Positions 10,320 to 21,504 of a DNA stretch of 25,810 bases are shown here, piece by piece (the stretch's first letter is position 1; each line of letters begins with the position of its first letter). Source of the DNA: Glomus cerebriforme (Eukaryota; Glomeromycota; Glomeromycetes; Glomerales; Glomeraceae). The stretch is taken from contig QKYT01000276.1 of the NCBI GenBank assembly GCA_003550305.1, positions 42,525 through 68,334 on the forward strand. Reading direction: 5' to 3'. The notes beneath the pieces are model-generated. The model was not told where the DNA came from and ran no database searches. It saw only the letters and a list, made by a program, of their open reading frames with translations. The translations under genes were made by a program, and so were the position numbers.

Positions 10320-10516
10320 ACATTTTTAACAATTTTAAAATCTGACATTTTAAACTGACCTTTAATAATTTCAAATTCCAACATTTCTGGCTTTTAATTA
10401 TTTCAAACTCCTTTAACAACTTCAAATCTGATGTTTTAATAATTTTAAATTCCTAACTCTTAAATTTAAACTCTAATATTTCAAACTCCGATAATAATTT
10501 AAACTCCGATACTGTA
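10320..10516. repeat. degenerate tandem repeat ending in a pogo-like terminus
   Basis: About seven diverged units resembling TTTAATAATTTCAAACTCC follow one another. The block ends in CTCCGATACTG followed by TA (10515-10516). Read on the minus strand the end begins CAGTATCGGAG after a TA, as in pogo-type terminal and subterminal repeats. The opposite terminus was not found. Confidence 0.45.
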
Positions 10517-10702
10517 TGGTAGGTGATATATTACTAATTAATTGTTTTTTATTGATTGGCTATATTTTTTTGCAAATGCTAGTGTTTTTTACTATTTGTA
10601 GAATTGTAATTATATTTCTCTTTTTTTTTTATTATTTGTAAATGGTTCTTTTTTCTATATTTTAAAAAAAGTACATACTTTTACTGTGTATCAAGAGTTA
10701 TA

Positions 10703-10708
10703 TTTATT
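10703..10708 (-). terminator. candidate polyadenylation signal of the P450 gene
   Basis: AATAAA on the minus strand, about 90 bases beyond the P450 stop codon. Position and sequence suit a cleavage and polyadenylation signal; AT-richness makes chance occurrence possible. Confidence 0.4.
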
Positions 10709-10798
10709 CAATGTAAAGTTACATAATATGACTTAGAAAAAGATGCATTAAATTTAATTAAAAGTTGTAATAATTATACACTTTCTACAAATCAAACA

Positions 10799-12937
10799 TT
10801 ATCGAATATGAACTTTAACCAATAAAGGATCTTTCATTGGTAATGTTAATGATTGTGCAAAATCAGGTGGAGATTTTTGACCAGGCAATAACTCAAATTT
10901 AAATTGTTTTAATATGGCTGTTGAAACTGTCAACGCTTCAATCGTAGCAAAATTTTGTCCAAGACTATTAAAAAAGAAAAGGATATAAACCATTTAATAT
11001 TCTCAACGCATATCACACGTCCATCTATAATTACACCACCTTCAACACATCATCCAAAACCCGTGATATTATTATAACTTACCATATTCTTGGTCCACAA
11101 TTGAAACTATTAAATTTATACTGATTTGGTTTCAAACCATCTTTGTTTTCCAAAAATCGTTCTGGAATAAATATTTGTGCATCTTCTCCCCAAATTCTTT
11201 TATCTCTTCCCATTGCCCAAGTAGACCAAGTAACCCATTCTCCAGCATAGATAAGTATTCCATTAGGTAATATATCATCCTTTATACACAGCTATTAAAA
11301 TAGTACTAATTTAATGATGATTATTTTGATTTTTTTTTTTTTTTTTGAATTAATTAATTACCTTGACATTCTTTGGAACAGAAGGATGTAATCTTAATGT
11401 CTCATAAAATACAGCATGTGAATATTGAAATTGTTTAATATTATCATAACGTAAGATTTGATCTTTGAGATCGAATAATGAATTTATTTCCTTCACTAAT
11501 TTATCTTCAACATTTGGATTTACCATAATATTATACATCATCCATGAGAGTGCCTAATGAGAAATATCAATAAGAACAAATTTTAAATGAAAAATTTTAG
11601 ATATGTTGTTTTAATTACCTGCGCAGTTGTATCACGTCCTAAATTTTTTTTTATTTTTAGAAAATATAAGTTATAAGTTGAAATCGGAAAGAAATACATT
11701 CTTGATACATACCAGCAACAATTAAATTCAAGACGATATCTTTTAGTTCTTCATCATTTAATTTTCTCACATTTCCGTTTTCATCATCAATTTCAGCATT
11801 CATAAACATATTTAAAATATCATTATTATTTTTTAATGTTCCTTCGTTATTTCTCCTTTTCTTAATAATATCATGAGCATAATCTGATAAAAATTTACAA
11901 GCTGAACGCATTTTAGCACCATCTTTTGTAAATAATTCAGTAATTTTCCATATTGGATTTGTAAATCTTTTATCTACTACAGATTGAACGAAATCAAATG
12001 CTTGAGCAAATGGTACCGGTTTTTCATTTGATAAAGATTCAAAATCAATTCCAAATGTTACCCTATTTTTTTTTTTTAAAAAAAAAAAAAATAAAGATTT
12101 TAAAGAATATGATAAGAAAAATTTTTTACCATCTTACCTTCCGAATGAATCAAAAGTAAATCTAAAAAATAGATCTTGCAAATTAATTACATCCCCATTT
12201 TTTGCATTTTTTTGTAAAATATTAAGTAAAATTTTCGTTTCTTCTTCAAGTACTACACAAATAACATTTCGAACATTTTGCTCACGAAACAAATAACTTG
12301 CTAATCTTCTTTGAAATTTCCACATTTGCCTATAAAAAAATTTTTAATTTTTAATTTTTAGTATTTATTTATTTTCAAGTTTACTAAAATAAATTGAATA
12401 CGTATAACTTACCCGTCTACGTTAAAAATTCCTTTACCCAATACATCATAAACTATTTCGGAAAATAGAGTACCTTTGACATAATTATCAAATTTTGCTT
12501 TAAATTAAGCGGAAAAAAAAGCATAAAATAAAAATTTAGTATCTCGTATATACTTATAGCTAAAAAAAGACAAAAATTATTAAAAATTTACTTTTTAAGA
12601 CATGTTCTAATAATTCGGGACTGTTAACAGTAATCAATCTTCCTATATAAGGAATTGTATATGTCCTAAAAATATGGATTAAACATTAGTGCACGTGAAT
12701 GAGAATAACTAATATAAACTATTATACTAACGTATTAGGACCATATGCGATCAAGGCATCATACATCAAATGAGTTATAGATTTTTTATAACTTTCTAAA
12801 AGATTACCGATAAGGGGGTAACCTTTCATACCATTAATATCAGGTCTTGATTTAGTGCCAATACTCCTATCAGGATATTTTATCACTAAATAAATTAAAT
12901 AAATTAATAAGCCAAAGATGATTTCAATAATGTACAT
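10799..12937 (-). CDS. cytochrome P450, CYP52/CYP86/CYP704-like
   Basis: A membrane-anchored heme monooxygenase, probably of the endoplasmic reticulum. The spliced model (minus) has nine exons: 12937-12732, 12665-12592, 12497-12413, 12329-12138, 12062-11713, 11638-11619, 11553-11362, 11291-11083 and 10964-10799. That is 1494 bases, all junctions GT-AG and in frame, giving 497 residues, the usual P450 length. Residues 2-19 form an N-terminal membrane anchor. Other motifs are I-helix AGRDTTA (302-308), ExxR as ETLR (360-363), PERF (416-419) and the heme loop FNCGPRICLG (436-445) with Cys443. Phrases such as AMGRDKRIWGEDA and FNCGPRICLGQNFA fit the fatty-acid hydroxylase group that includes CYP52, CYP86 and CYP704. 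The substrate is an inference. The start is the ATG at 12937, because the same frame upstream offers only TTG. The sixth exon is only 20 bases long. Confidence 0.9.
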
Positions 12938-12997
12938 TATCAAAAAACTTTTTCAAAATTTATTATTTTTACAATGAAAAATGAAAGGAGGGGGATA

Positions 12998-13016
12998 TTA
13001 TATTTATAGTTATTGG
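12998..13016 (-). promoter_or_regulatory. CCAAT and TATA-like boxes upstream of the P450 gene
   Basis: On the minus strand CCAAT (13016-13012) is followed by TATAAATA (13008-13001), about 65 bases before the P450 start codon. The order and spacing suit a core promoter. The surrounding DNA is AT-rich, so the TATA match alone is weak evidence. Confidence 0.45.
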
Positions 13017-13020
13017 TCAG

Positions 13021-14316
13021 ACTATTAGACCGAATTTTTTGTCTTGAACTCGTGATCATATGACTCATGTCATGGTCACACTAATGTTGAATCGTCATCC
13101 GTTCATCCGTTATTCCGGATTATGTTATTATATGGAATGTCAGATAGAAAGTGGGTTAAAATTATTGAGCGTTTTTTTTTGGAGTGGGATTATCATCCCC
13201 CGTAAAAGTGAATTTTTAAGCGCAGTACAATCTACCCTGATATGGTATTATAAATTTTGTGAATGAAATTGGTTAGAATCTGTTTCACCCGAAAATTCAT
13301 CCGTACCGGCAATATAACCATAAATACGTAACTATTATCGATGATGAATCATAATAATAAAAAATCAGTTAACAATGCAAGTACTTATGATATTACATGA
13401 TCCAACCCTTGTTTATGGGAAGATATTTTTATTACATATACATATATATATATATATTAAAATATTCTGCGAGAAGATTCTCATGTGAATTTATAACAAA
13501 GCCTCCTTTCTTTTAATTTTTCACATGATTTTCTCACCAAAAAATAAAATTAACATTTTAAACCGCCGATCTCGTCAATAAAAAAAAAAAAAAATTATAT
13601 AGATCAGGCGCCGATCGAATTCTGATTAACAGTTTACTATTCATTTCCGGTTTGGAATAGGTTTAATTGATTGGATAATTAAATTTCTAATTCAGGAACC
13701 CAATCCAATCCAAATGGAGATACGGAGCATTCATTGATTTATCTTCATTCGTGTAACTAGAAAATAAGGCAATAAGCACTTTTTAAAGCATAAAAGCGTA
13801 TAATGTAACAAATGTAACGTGAGTCATTCGGATATGCAAAAGCAAATTTATGCGGCAGGTATTTGTTCTAGTTTGATAATTATAGTACCTCCTCACAAAA
13901 TCCACGTTTACCATAAATAAAATGCTAAAAAGGTTTAGGATATCACGGGAACAATACGGTAAGTAGCGAAGAAATACAAATAAAGTAAATAATTTAAATA
14001 ATAAATAAAGATTACAAGAAAGTGTATATATATATATATATATATATGAAAACATTTGTTTATTTTATCTTTATAATATTTATCTTTAAAGTACAAACCT
14101 CATTATTATAATGTGAAGAAGATCTTTGTGTTAAAAATAAAAAAAAAACAATGAACGCCAGCAGATGATGTTTATGTAACATTACAATTTTTAATATTTA
14201 ATGTCACTCCTAGAATGTAAATTTTTTTTGTGTTCAATAAACTTTTATCCTCTTTACGTTTTCTTTTTTCTTTTGAGAATACTGCGGTGATCCATTTTTT
14301 AAACCAATATTTTAAT
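13021..14316. other. divergent intergenic region between P450 and F-box genes
   Basis: No gene is supported. The region holds TA microsatellites at about 13435-13458 and 14025-14047, an A-run near 13581, and a loose inverted repeat built on GGATTGGATT/AATCCAATCC (13650-13675 against 13700-13715). It separates two diverging genes and so should carry both promoters. Confidence 0.4.
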
Positions 14317-15942
14317 ATGAAAAGACCTTTACCATCATTATGTTTAGAAAAGATTTTCTGGGAGATATATAATGAAGATATAATAAGTGATAAACCGATT
14401 AAAACAATTTTGGATATAAGAAATACATTATTTAATTGTTTATTGGTTAATCGAGATTTTTGTAGACATGTTATTCCAATATTATGGAGAAATACATTTA
14501 ATAAATATTTACCTTCCGATAAATTAGTTATGTCATATTTATGTTTTCTTTCACCTGAAGAAAGATTTTCCCTTTCACAAAGATTGAATATTAATATAAG
14601 TGGATTATTAGATTCTTTTGGTAAAAAAAGACCTTTTTTTAATTATTCATCATATTTAAGAGAATTAGAATATCATGGTGTATTTAAAAGTGTACAAGAA
14701 TTATGGCCAAAAGAATCTAAAGAAGAAAGAAATCAACAAAATATTGATTATCAATTAATATTAGTAGGAGAATTATTTAAAATGTTTTTATCTCAATGTC
14801 CAACATTACATAAATTAGATTTAACAACATCAACAGATTTAAATTTTATAAATCCTTTTAAATTTATTCCTATTCCTTCAACAAATTCTTGTTTAATTAA
14901 ATTAAAAGAATTTAATTGTAGTGAACATCCTGATCAACTAAAAATTTTCAATACTTTATCAAATATTTGTCATAATATTGAAGTAATGAAATTAAGAGGT
15001 TTTTATCATAATTTTAATTCTCCTATTTTATATGAAGCTATTGGTAAATTTATAAGATGTCAAAAATATTTGAAAAAATTTATTTGTTATTTTGCTAAAA
15101 AAGGTTTCATGTCAATTATTGGTAATTCTTTTCCAATCTCTTTACAAGAAATTACTTTACATGCTTGTGATTTTCTTGAAGAAGATGATCCTTTCATTTC
15201 TTTTGTGAATTATTATAATCTTTCATCTTTAACTTTGATCGATTGTAAAAATCTTCAAGGTTCTCATTTTTCTCCTTTAAGAAATTTGAAATTAAATATT
15301 ATTTATACCAATGATCCATTACAATATTTTGATATAAAATCAATTATAACTCATAGTAATATAATTTTAACAAAACTTTTACTTAACGATGTAATACAAC
15401 CTTGTTCATTTATAGAACATATATCAACTTATTGTCCTAATTTAACTCATTTGAAAGCATATATTTCTGCTAGAATTTTACCTCAAATTCCTTTATTATT
15501 TAAATCATTAAAGAAATTAGAAGTAATTGATTTACATAATGAAACTACTCATTATGAAAATTTAATTCCTTTAACAATTTCAAATGAAATGGCAATAGAA
15601 ATTTCTAAATCTATACCAAATTCTTTATATAGTTTTACTTTTTTATTAATGGTAGTTTTTACAAGAACAAGTCTTTCTTTATTCCTTGAACATTTAGATG
15701 AAAGATGTATTAATATGAGGGATACTTTTAATGATTACGATTATAATGATGATGAATATATTGATATAGAAATGAATCAAGTCATATTTGGAAAGTTTTA
15801 TGTTAGGTATGATTTAGAGGAATGGATGAAAATTAGGGAAAATGAACTTTATAAATTATTTAGAGAATTTGAATGTACGAAATATTTGGATGATAAAAGT
15901 TCTTATTTAATTCCTACTTATATTGAAGAAATTGATGAATAA
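14317..15942 (+). CDS. F-box protein with leucine-rich C-terminal region
   Basis: Probably a substrate receptor of an SCF (Skp1-Cullin-F-box) ubiquitin ligase. It is a single-exon gene of 541 residues. I chose the ATG at 14317 because the frame upstream begins only with GTG (14230) and the F-box normally starts a few residues from the N-terminus. The F-box lies at about residues 5-55: LPSLCLEKIFWEI, then LFNCLLVNRDFCRHVIPILW. Downstream, irregular leucine-rich segments recur (LHKLDLTTSTDL, IEVMKLRGF, LSSLTLIDCKNL, LTHLKAYISA, LKKLEVIDLHNE), consistent with an LRR-like substrate-binding solenoid. The C-terminal part has an acidic stretch (NDYDYNDDEYIDIE). F-box genes of this layout are, to my knowledge, highly expanded in Rhizophagus. 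The target is unknown. No frameshift or stop is seen. Confidence 0.85.
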   Translation: MKRPLPSLCLEKIFWEIYNEDIISDKPIKTILDIRNTLFNCLLVNRDFCRHVIPILWRNTFNKYLPSDKLVMSYLCFLSPEERFSLSQRLNINISGLLDSFGKKRPFFNYSSYLRELEYHGVFKSVQELWPKESKEERNQQNIDYQLILVGELFKMFLSQCPTLHKLDLTTSTDLNFINPFKFIPIPSTNSCLIKLKEFNCSEHPDQLKIFNTLSNICHNIEVMKLRGFYHNFNSPILYEAIGKFIRCQKYLKKFICYFAKKGFMSIIGNSFPISLQEITLHACDFLEEDDPFISFVNYYNLSSLTLIDCKNLQGSHFSPLRNLKLNIIYTNDPLQYFDIKSIITHSNIILTKLLLNDVIQPCSFIEHISTYCPNLTHLKAYISARILPQIPLLFKSLKKLEVIDLHNETTHYENLIPLTISNEMAIEISKSIPNSLYSFTFLLMVVFTRTSLSLFLEHLDERCINMRDTFNDYDYNDDEYIDIEMNQVIFGKFYVRYDLEEWMKIRENELYKLFREFECTKYLDDKSSYLIPTYIEEIDE

Positions 15943-17215
15943 TTTATCAAAAGGACTTTATTTTTTTTCGATAAATAAATAAATATATATATATATATTA
16001 GTTATATTAGTATCATGCATTTTATTTAACTTAATTTCATACATAATAAAATTTTCAATAGCATTTTTATTAAAAAAATTTTTAACGTGTAATAATGGTC
16101 GTACTGATGTACCATATCTTTGATATCTTTGGCAATGATCGTAAAACGTTACAAAAGTCAATCAAGCCAATTTATTAAATGAATTGATTAATGATGGTCC
16201 TTATAAAGTTGATCATCTACAAGATATACTGTACGATAGTATTTTAAAAATGATACTAATATTATAATTATTATCTTTAAACAAGGAATAATATGATCTT
16301 TGTTTCTTTTATTCGTAGTATCGAAATTTTATAAAGAAGGAATATTTCGTTATTGTAGTATTTAAAAGAAATAAAATGAACCCCTATTAAACGGTTATAA
16401 ATCGTAGGAAGTTATTTTCCGGGGAATTGAGGAAGACAATGGTCTTATTGTTCTTTTTTATTTGTGTTCTCAATTTAAGGTACAATTAATTTTTACTTTG
16501 ATAAAAATCTAAAAAAAAAAAAAATTAGATGTAAGACTTATAAAGCAACAATAACACTTTTAAGGATATATTAATGGTTAGCATTAAACGTATGATGACA
16601 TATTCTACGGATTGTGGCAAAATTTTTACCCCCCAAATGAAAATTTTTTTAGATTTATCATTGTTTCACATTTATTTAAGTTTATCCCGAATTTTTTGAT
16701 GAATCGCATACTTAATACAGTACATTTTCAACTGCATTATCCTTCTGATCAGAAGCTTTTGGTTATTGTATTCTCAGAAAGGAAAATCTCTCGTACGACA
16801 ATAAAATATTATATAGAACAGGAATTTCTTCTTGTTTTAACATCATTTTTTTTTTCTTCTTAACCTTTTCTTTCAAACAAAAACCTTCAGAAAAGGATTT
16901 TCAAAACAAGAAAAGTTAAAGATAAGCTCTTATATAGAAAAAAAGTTAATATAAAATATAGTAAGTACGACTTTAAATTGAAAATTAATGATAATCTGTT
17001 ACATTTGATATTCAAAATGTAATCCCGGAAAATTTTTTAAGAAAATTTAGAAAACAAAAGAAATTATTTGAACTGAATATGTTTAATTCGTCCAATTCGT
17101 CCAATTATTTTATTATTAAAAAAAATGATATACCTATTATTATTGTTTCATCTACTCATCTACTTAGGGTATATTTTTTTTCGTGTTACAGATTGCTGCA
17201 GTATAAATAACGGAT
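15943..17215. other. intergenic region before the Argonaute gene
   Basis: No gene is supported. There is a TA run at about 15984-15999 and a run of A near 16511. Just before the Argonaute start, a pyrimidine-rich tract followed by GTTACAG (17185-17191) could be the 3' end of an intron in the 5' untranslated region. The open frames here look random. Confidence 0.35.
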
Positions 17216-18593
17216 ATGGCAGAACTAGAGGGGAAAATTGAACAACTTACCTTGAAAGAAGAAATAAAAGAAAAAATAGCTCCAAGACCAGGCGAAGGAA
17301 CTTTAGGTACAAAAGTTATACTTCGAGCCAATCATTTTAAAATTACAACGGTATTTTTAATATAAAAATCATTAGTTATTTTAAATTCTTTCATTCTTTC
17401 GACATTTTTTAAAAAACTAATAATTCCCTTTTTTTTTTTAAAAAAAAAAAAAATAAATAAATAAATAAAATAAAAAAAGTTCCCAAATTTAAAATTATTT
17501 TTATATAATTATTTTGTCACTACAAGTGCCGACAAGGCAACGGGTAAAAAAGTACGTGGGAAAGTTTTTGAAGAATGTAGAAAACTAAATAAATTTGGAA
17601 AAAGTTTACCAGTCTTTAATGGAAATGATATGGTATATTGTTCTACTAAATTAACTTTGGAAAATAATAAATTTAAAGTTCGTATTGTTTTATCATTACA
17701 TTCTCTCATTATTGAACAAATCATTTGACTGTCGTTTAACCCCATTTATTTATCTTTTAGATTACTCTTCCACCAAGAGAAGATGGTATTGGTAAACCTT
17801 CAGAATTTAATATAACGATTAAATTTAAACAAGAATTAAAATTACAATATTTGAAGGATTATGTCGATTCAAAACAAGGATGGGATGGCGATGTTCAAAC
17901 TTGTATTACTGCGCTTAACTCTTATATAAATTACAAAGTGCGTACAAACGTTTTATCCGTTGGAAGAGGAATTTATCCTCCTTCGAGTCAAATGATTTTT
18001 TTAAGTGGTGGAGCAGAGTTAAAGAGAGGATTTTGTCAATCTTTGAGACCAGGATGGAGTAAATGTTATATTTATAAATTATTATAATTTTTTACTTTCT
18101 TCTTACTAATTCGTCATTTTAAATAATGTTTCTAGGTGATCTTACTATTAATGTTGACGTGTGTTCTGGGACGTTTTGTCCACCTGGAAATGCTATAGAT
18201 GTTGCTGCAGATATTTTACGTCGTAAAAAAATTGATTTAAGACGCGGAATAAATGACCATGAAAGGAGAACGTTATCCAAAGTAAATAAATATATAAATT
18301 TCATGCTAAAATTCTATTTATAATAATACAATCATTATTTGTAGGTATTTGTAGGTCTTAGATTTCGCGTCATACATCGTGAAAACAATAAGAAGTCTAT
18401 ATATGTAGTTGAGAAATTATCAAAAGAGTCAGCAAATAGAATCATGTTTAGGGATGAAGAACAAAGAGAAACTTCAGTTACCGATTTCTTTGCAAAAAGA
18501 TATGGGATGAAACTTGAATATGGAAATCTTCCTTGTTTTACTGTTGCGAAAAATTGTTTCCCTATAGAGGTTTGTGAGATATTTCCAGGTATA

Positions 18594-18624
<31 letters not shown>

Positions 18625-20872
18625 GTTTTTTATATGATGATTGTTACTTACATATAATTCAATTTCTAGACCAACCTTTCAGAGGTGACATTACCGATGA
18701 TGGTCGTGCTGATATGATAAAACATACATGTGTAAAACCCTTTGAACGTTTTAAATCAATCGAGAATTCTTTACAGAATGTTTTTCGTTATAATCAAGAC
18801 GAAAATATGAAGTCGATTAATATGAACGTTGATACTAGAATGATGACAGTTGAAGGTAAATTCACTTATTTCGTGTTTTACAATAAAAGGTTTTTTAAGA
18901 TATTTAATGAGTTAATCTTTTATAGGACGCGTTCTTCCTCCTGTATCAATATCGTTTAATAAAAATAGTCGTCAGCCATCTCAAAATATAAGTGACGGGC
19001 GTTGGAATTTCGTTTCTCAAATACTTCAAGATGTAAGTTAAATGATGAAAAAGTATCGAAAAATGAATGTATGATAGTTGACTTAATCCAAAAATAAATT
19101 AGGGCAAGAAACTAGTTAATTGGTCTATATTAGTTTTGTCCGGTGATTCTCCGAATGCAGTTGCACAATTTGCGAAACAATTAAGTGAAACTCTAAACAA
19201 AAAAGGAATGGTAATATTTTACGTATTTTTTTTTTTTATTTGGAAATTATTACGGCATAGAATATGATTTCTAATTTTTTATTTTATTATTATTTACAGA
19301 ATATTGTAAGTCAACCAGAAATAGTGACTTTTAATCCTCAAGGAGATATTAAAATGGTAAATCGACTAATATTATTTTTCGAATTACATATTGATAATAT
19401 AATATTATTGTATATAAATTTTTGTTTTATCAATTTTATAGGGATTAATGCAGGCTGCTAAGAAAGCTATGAAATCTAAAGGGGAAATGCCATTGATTCT
19501 AGTGACGATGAGAGAGCGATCTAAATTATATAGTGACATCAAACGCATTGCAGAAACTGATTTGTCAGTGCCTACTCAGTGTATTTTATCCAAGCATATG
19601 AGAAAGCCAAAAGGATTCGAACAATTTTGTGTAAATGTCGGTCTAAAAATCAATGCCAAACTTGGAGGCAGGAATTGTTCATTATCAGCTGGACAAATAG
19701 ACTTTATATCTTCGGCACCAGTAAGTATGGTTATGCAACGAAATTTATTTTTTATAAATCAATATAATATCATGTAAGGTTACGACCCTTACGATGACAC
19801 TAGTTACAATATGTATAATATAAAATTTAATATAGATTTTTGTGTTTTTTACTATCTTAATTATAATATTTAGACGATGGTTCTTGGCGCGGATGTTTAT
19901 CACTCAGGCGCTAATGAACAACATATGCCTAGTATCGCTGCAGTTTGTGCCTCCATGGATGCGGCAGCTACTATTTATAGTGGTCGATATAATGTGAATG
20001 TAGAACCACGTAATGAAACTATTGAAAAGTTAGATATAATGGTTATTGACCTACTAAAAACTTTTCGAGCTAAAAACGGTCGTCTCCCACAAAGGATTTT
20101 ATTTTATCGTGATGGGGTCAGCGAAGGACAATTTCGCAAGGTTATGGATGTAGAAGTGAAAATGTTGAGAGATGCTTTTAAAGGAGGATATGGCGAAAAC
20201 CCACCAAAATTGACTTTTATTATTGTGCAAAAAAGACATCATACTAGGTAATCATCTACACCATTATACGTTTATCTTTGAATATTGCTTAATTTTCTTT
20301 TTTTTTTTTTTTTTTTTACATTAGGTTTATGCCAGCTTCTCAACGTGATGCTGACCGTAACGGTAATTGCAGACCAGGAACAGTTGTTGATAAAGGAATA
20401 GTAGTGAAACAAGAATTTGATTTTTGTAAGTACATAATTGTTATATTATGTACGATATGCATCATTGATGTGTTATTAACTATATATTTTTGTACAGTCC
20501 TTCAATCCCATGCCAGCCTTCTAGGTACTGGACGTCCAACACATTATCGCGTATTAGTTGATGATAACAAATTTAAAGCCGATCATTTTCAGGAATTAAC
20601 TAATAAATTATGTTATTTAAATGCAAGGTTGGTTGATGACTTATGATTACTTATATGTTTTGATTATAAGATTGTTACTCAAATATCATAAATATCATTA
20701 ACATTATAGATGCACATCGGCTATATCTATTGTAACTCCTGCTTGCTATGCACACTTAATTTGCAATCGTGCAAGACATTATACCGTTTGGGAAGGATCA
20801 TCATCTTCAGAAGGTTCTGCTTCTTGCGCGGTTGTTCAGAAGCAAATAACCAATCTTATGTATTTTATATAA
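17216..20872 (+). CDS. Argonaute protein with intact slicer tetrad
   Basis: A guide-RNA-directed silencing protein. The 14-exon model is 17216-17350, 17480-17677, 17761-18058, 18136-18281, 18345-18588, 18670-18855, 18926-19032, 19103-19210, 19300-19356, 19442-19720, 19874-20247, 20325-20425, 20498-20627 and 20710-20872. That totals 2526 bases or 841 residues, all in frame. Domains in order are N (RPGEGTLGTKVILRANHFK), linker, PAZ (about 225-345, with DFFAKRYGMKLEYGNLPC), MID (guide 5'-end pocket Tyr523, Lys527, Gln539, Lys562, Lys566) and PIWI. The catalytic set is Asp593 (GADVYH), Glu634 (RNETI), Asp666 (FYRDG) and His803 (CYAHL). Its spacing of 41, 32 and 137 nearly matches human AGO2. The C-terminus LMYFI resembles the family's buried tail. 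The least certain junction is the donor of intron 2 (GTTCGT at 17678); an alternative at 17687 adds three residues. Slicing activity is inferred from the motifs. Confidence 0.93.
18589..18669 (+). repeat. intron with TA microsatellite and T-run
   Basis: Intron 5 of the Argonaute gene begins with about eleven TA units (18590-18610), followed by a run of about fourteen T. Such a tract is prone to length change. It lies wholly within the intron, so the frame is not affected. Confidence 0.6.
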
Positions 20873-21504
20873 AGATGATATAATATTCTATAAAAATTTT
20901 TTATAATTATATATTTTACATCATTTTAAACATAATGTCTTTATAATAAATATCGCTTTTTTTCTTTTATCTAATATCTAATCAAAAAGAAACATTAGAT
21001 TATATTATATGATTTGTATGTATTATTTCATTGGTTATAGATATAGTTGATAAATGTTTTTAAATGTATTTTATCATTCTTAGAAATAATTAAAATCTTC
21101 CAACATAGAGAATTTTTTTTTCATTTTTTTTTTTTTTTTTTTTTTTTTCACTGAACCAAGAAACCGCGCAAACTCCGATGTGAGTAGCAAAAATCAAGTA
21201 TTTTTACCCTAAAAAAGGTACCTTAAAAAAGATCCAATTTTTTAAGAAATAATAAATGATCGACAGAAAATTATTTAATGATTTCCAAATTAATAAAAGG
21301 TGTAAACAATCCTGGGAAATTTCGTAAAAAAAAAATTTCTGATATACAGTATGTATTTTTTTTTTTAAAAAATAAAAAAATTATAAAATTGCAAAATTAT
21401 GAAATTACGATAATATTAAAAGTTTATTTTAAAACAGTCAATCAAAATAAACCCCTTTAAACAACAACAACAATAATAATAATAAATCATATAAAAATGT
21501 CTTA
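20873..21504. other. convergent intergenic region with long T-run
   Basis: This region holds the 3' flanks of two converging genes and no gene of its own. A run of about 25 T lies at 21124-21148, and an ACAACAACAATAATAATAATAA tract, about 21460-21485, precedes the end of the BTB-TLDc gene. Confidence 0.45.
20945..20950 (+). terminator. candidate polyadenylation signal of the Argonaute gene
   Basis: AATAAA, 73 bases after the Argonaute stop codon. The position is suitable; chance occurrence is possible in AT-rich DNA. Confidence 0.4.

Noticed and set aside
13060..13266. 68-residue plus-strand open frame between P450 and F-box genes
   Set aside because: No family resemblance, lies in the P450 upstream region, and has no supporting splice signals or neighbours.
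14230..14316. N-terminal extension of the F-box gene
   Set aside because: Opens with GTG, not ATG, and would put 29 odd residues before the F-box; the ATG at 14317 fits the family.
16612..16863. 83-residue plus-strand open frame
   Set aside because: Begins with TTG, ends in a T-run, and its composition looks random.
19264..19461. Open frame overlapping Argonaute exons 9 and 10
   Set aside because: It is exon 9 read through its flanking introns, including intron 9; the spliced model explains it.
10799..20872. Functional cluster of P450, F-box and Argonaute genes
   Set aside because: Orientation differs, spacing exceeds 1 kb, and the roles do not form one pathway. Co-location alone is not evidence.
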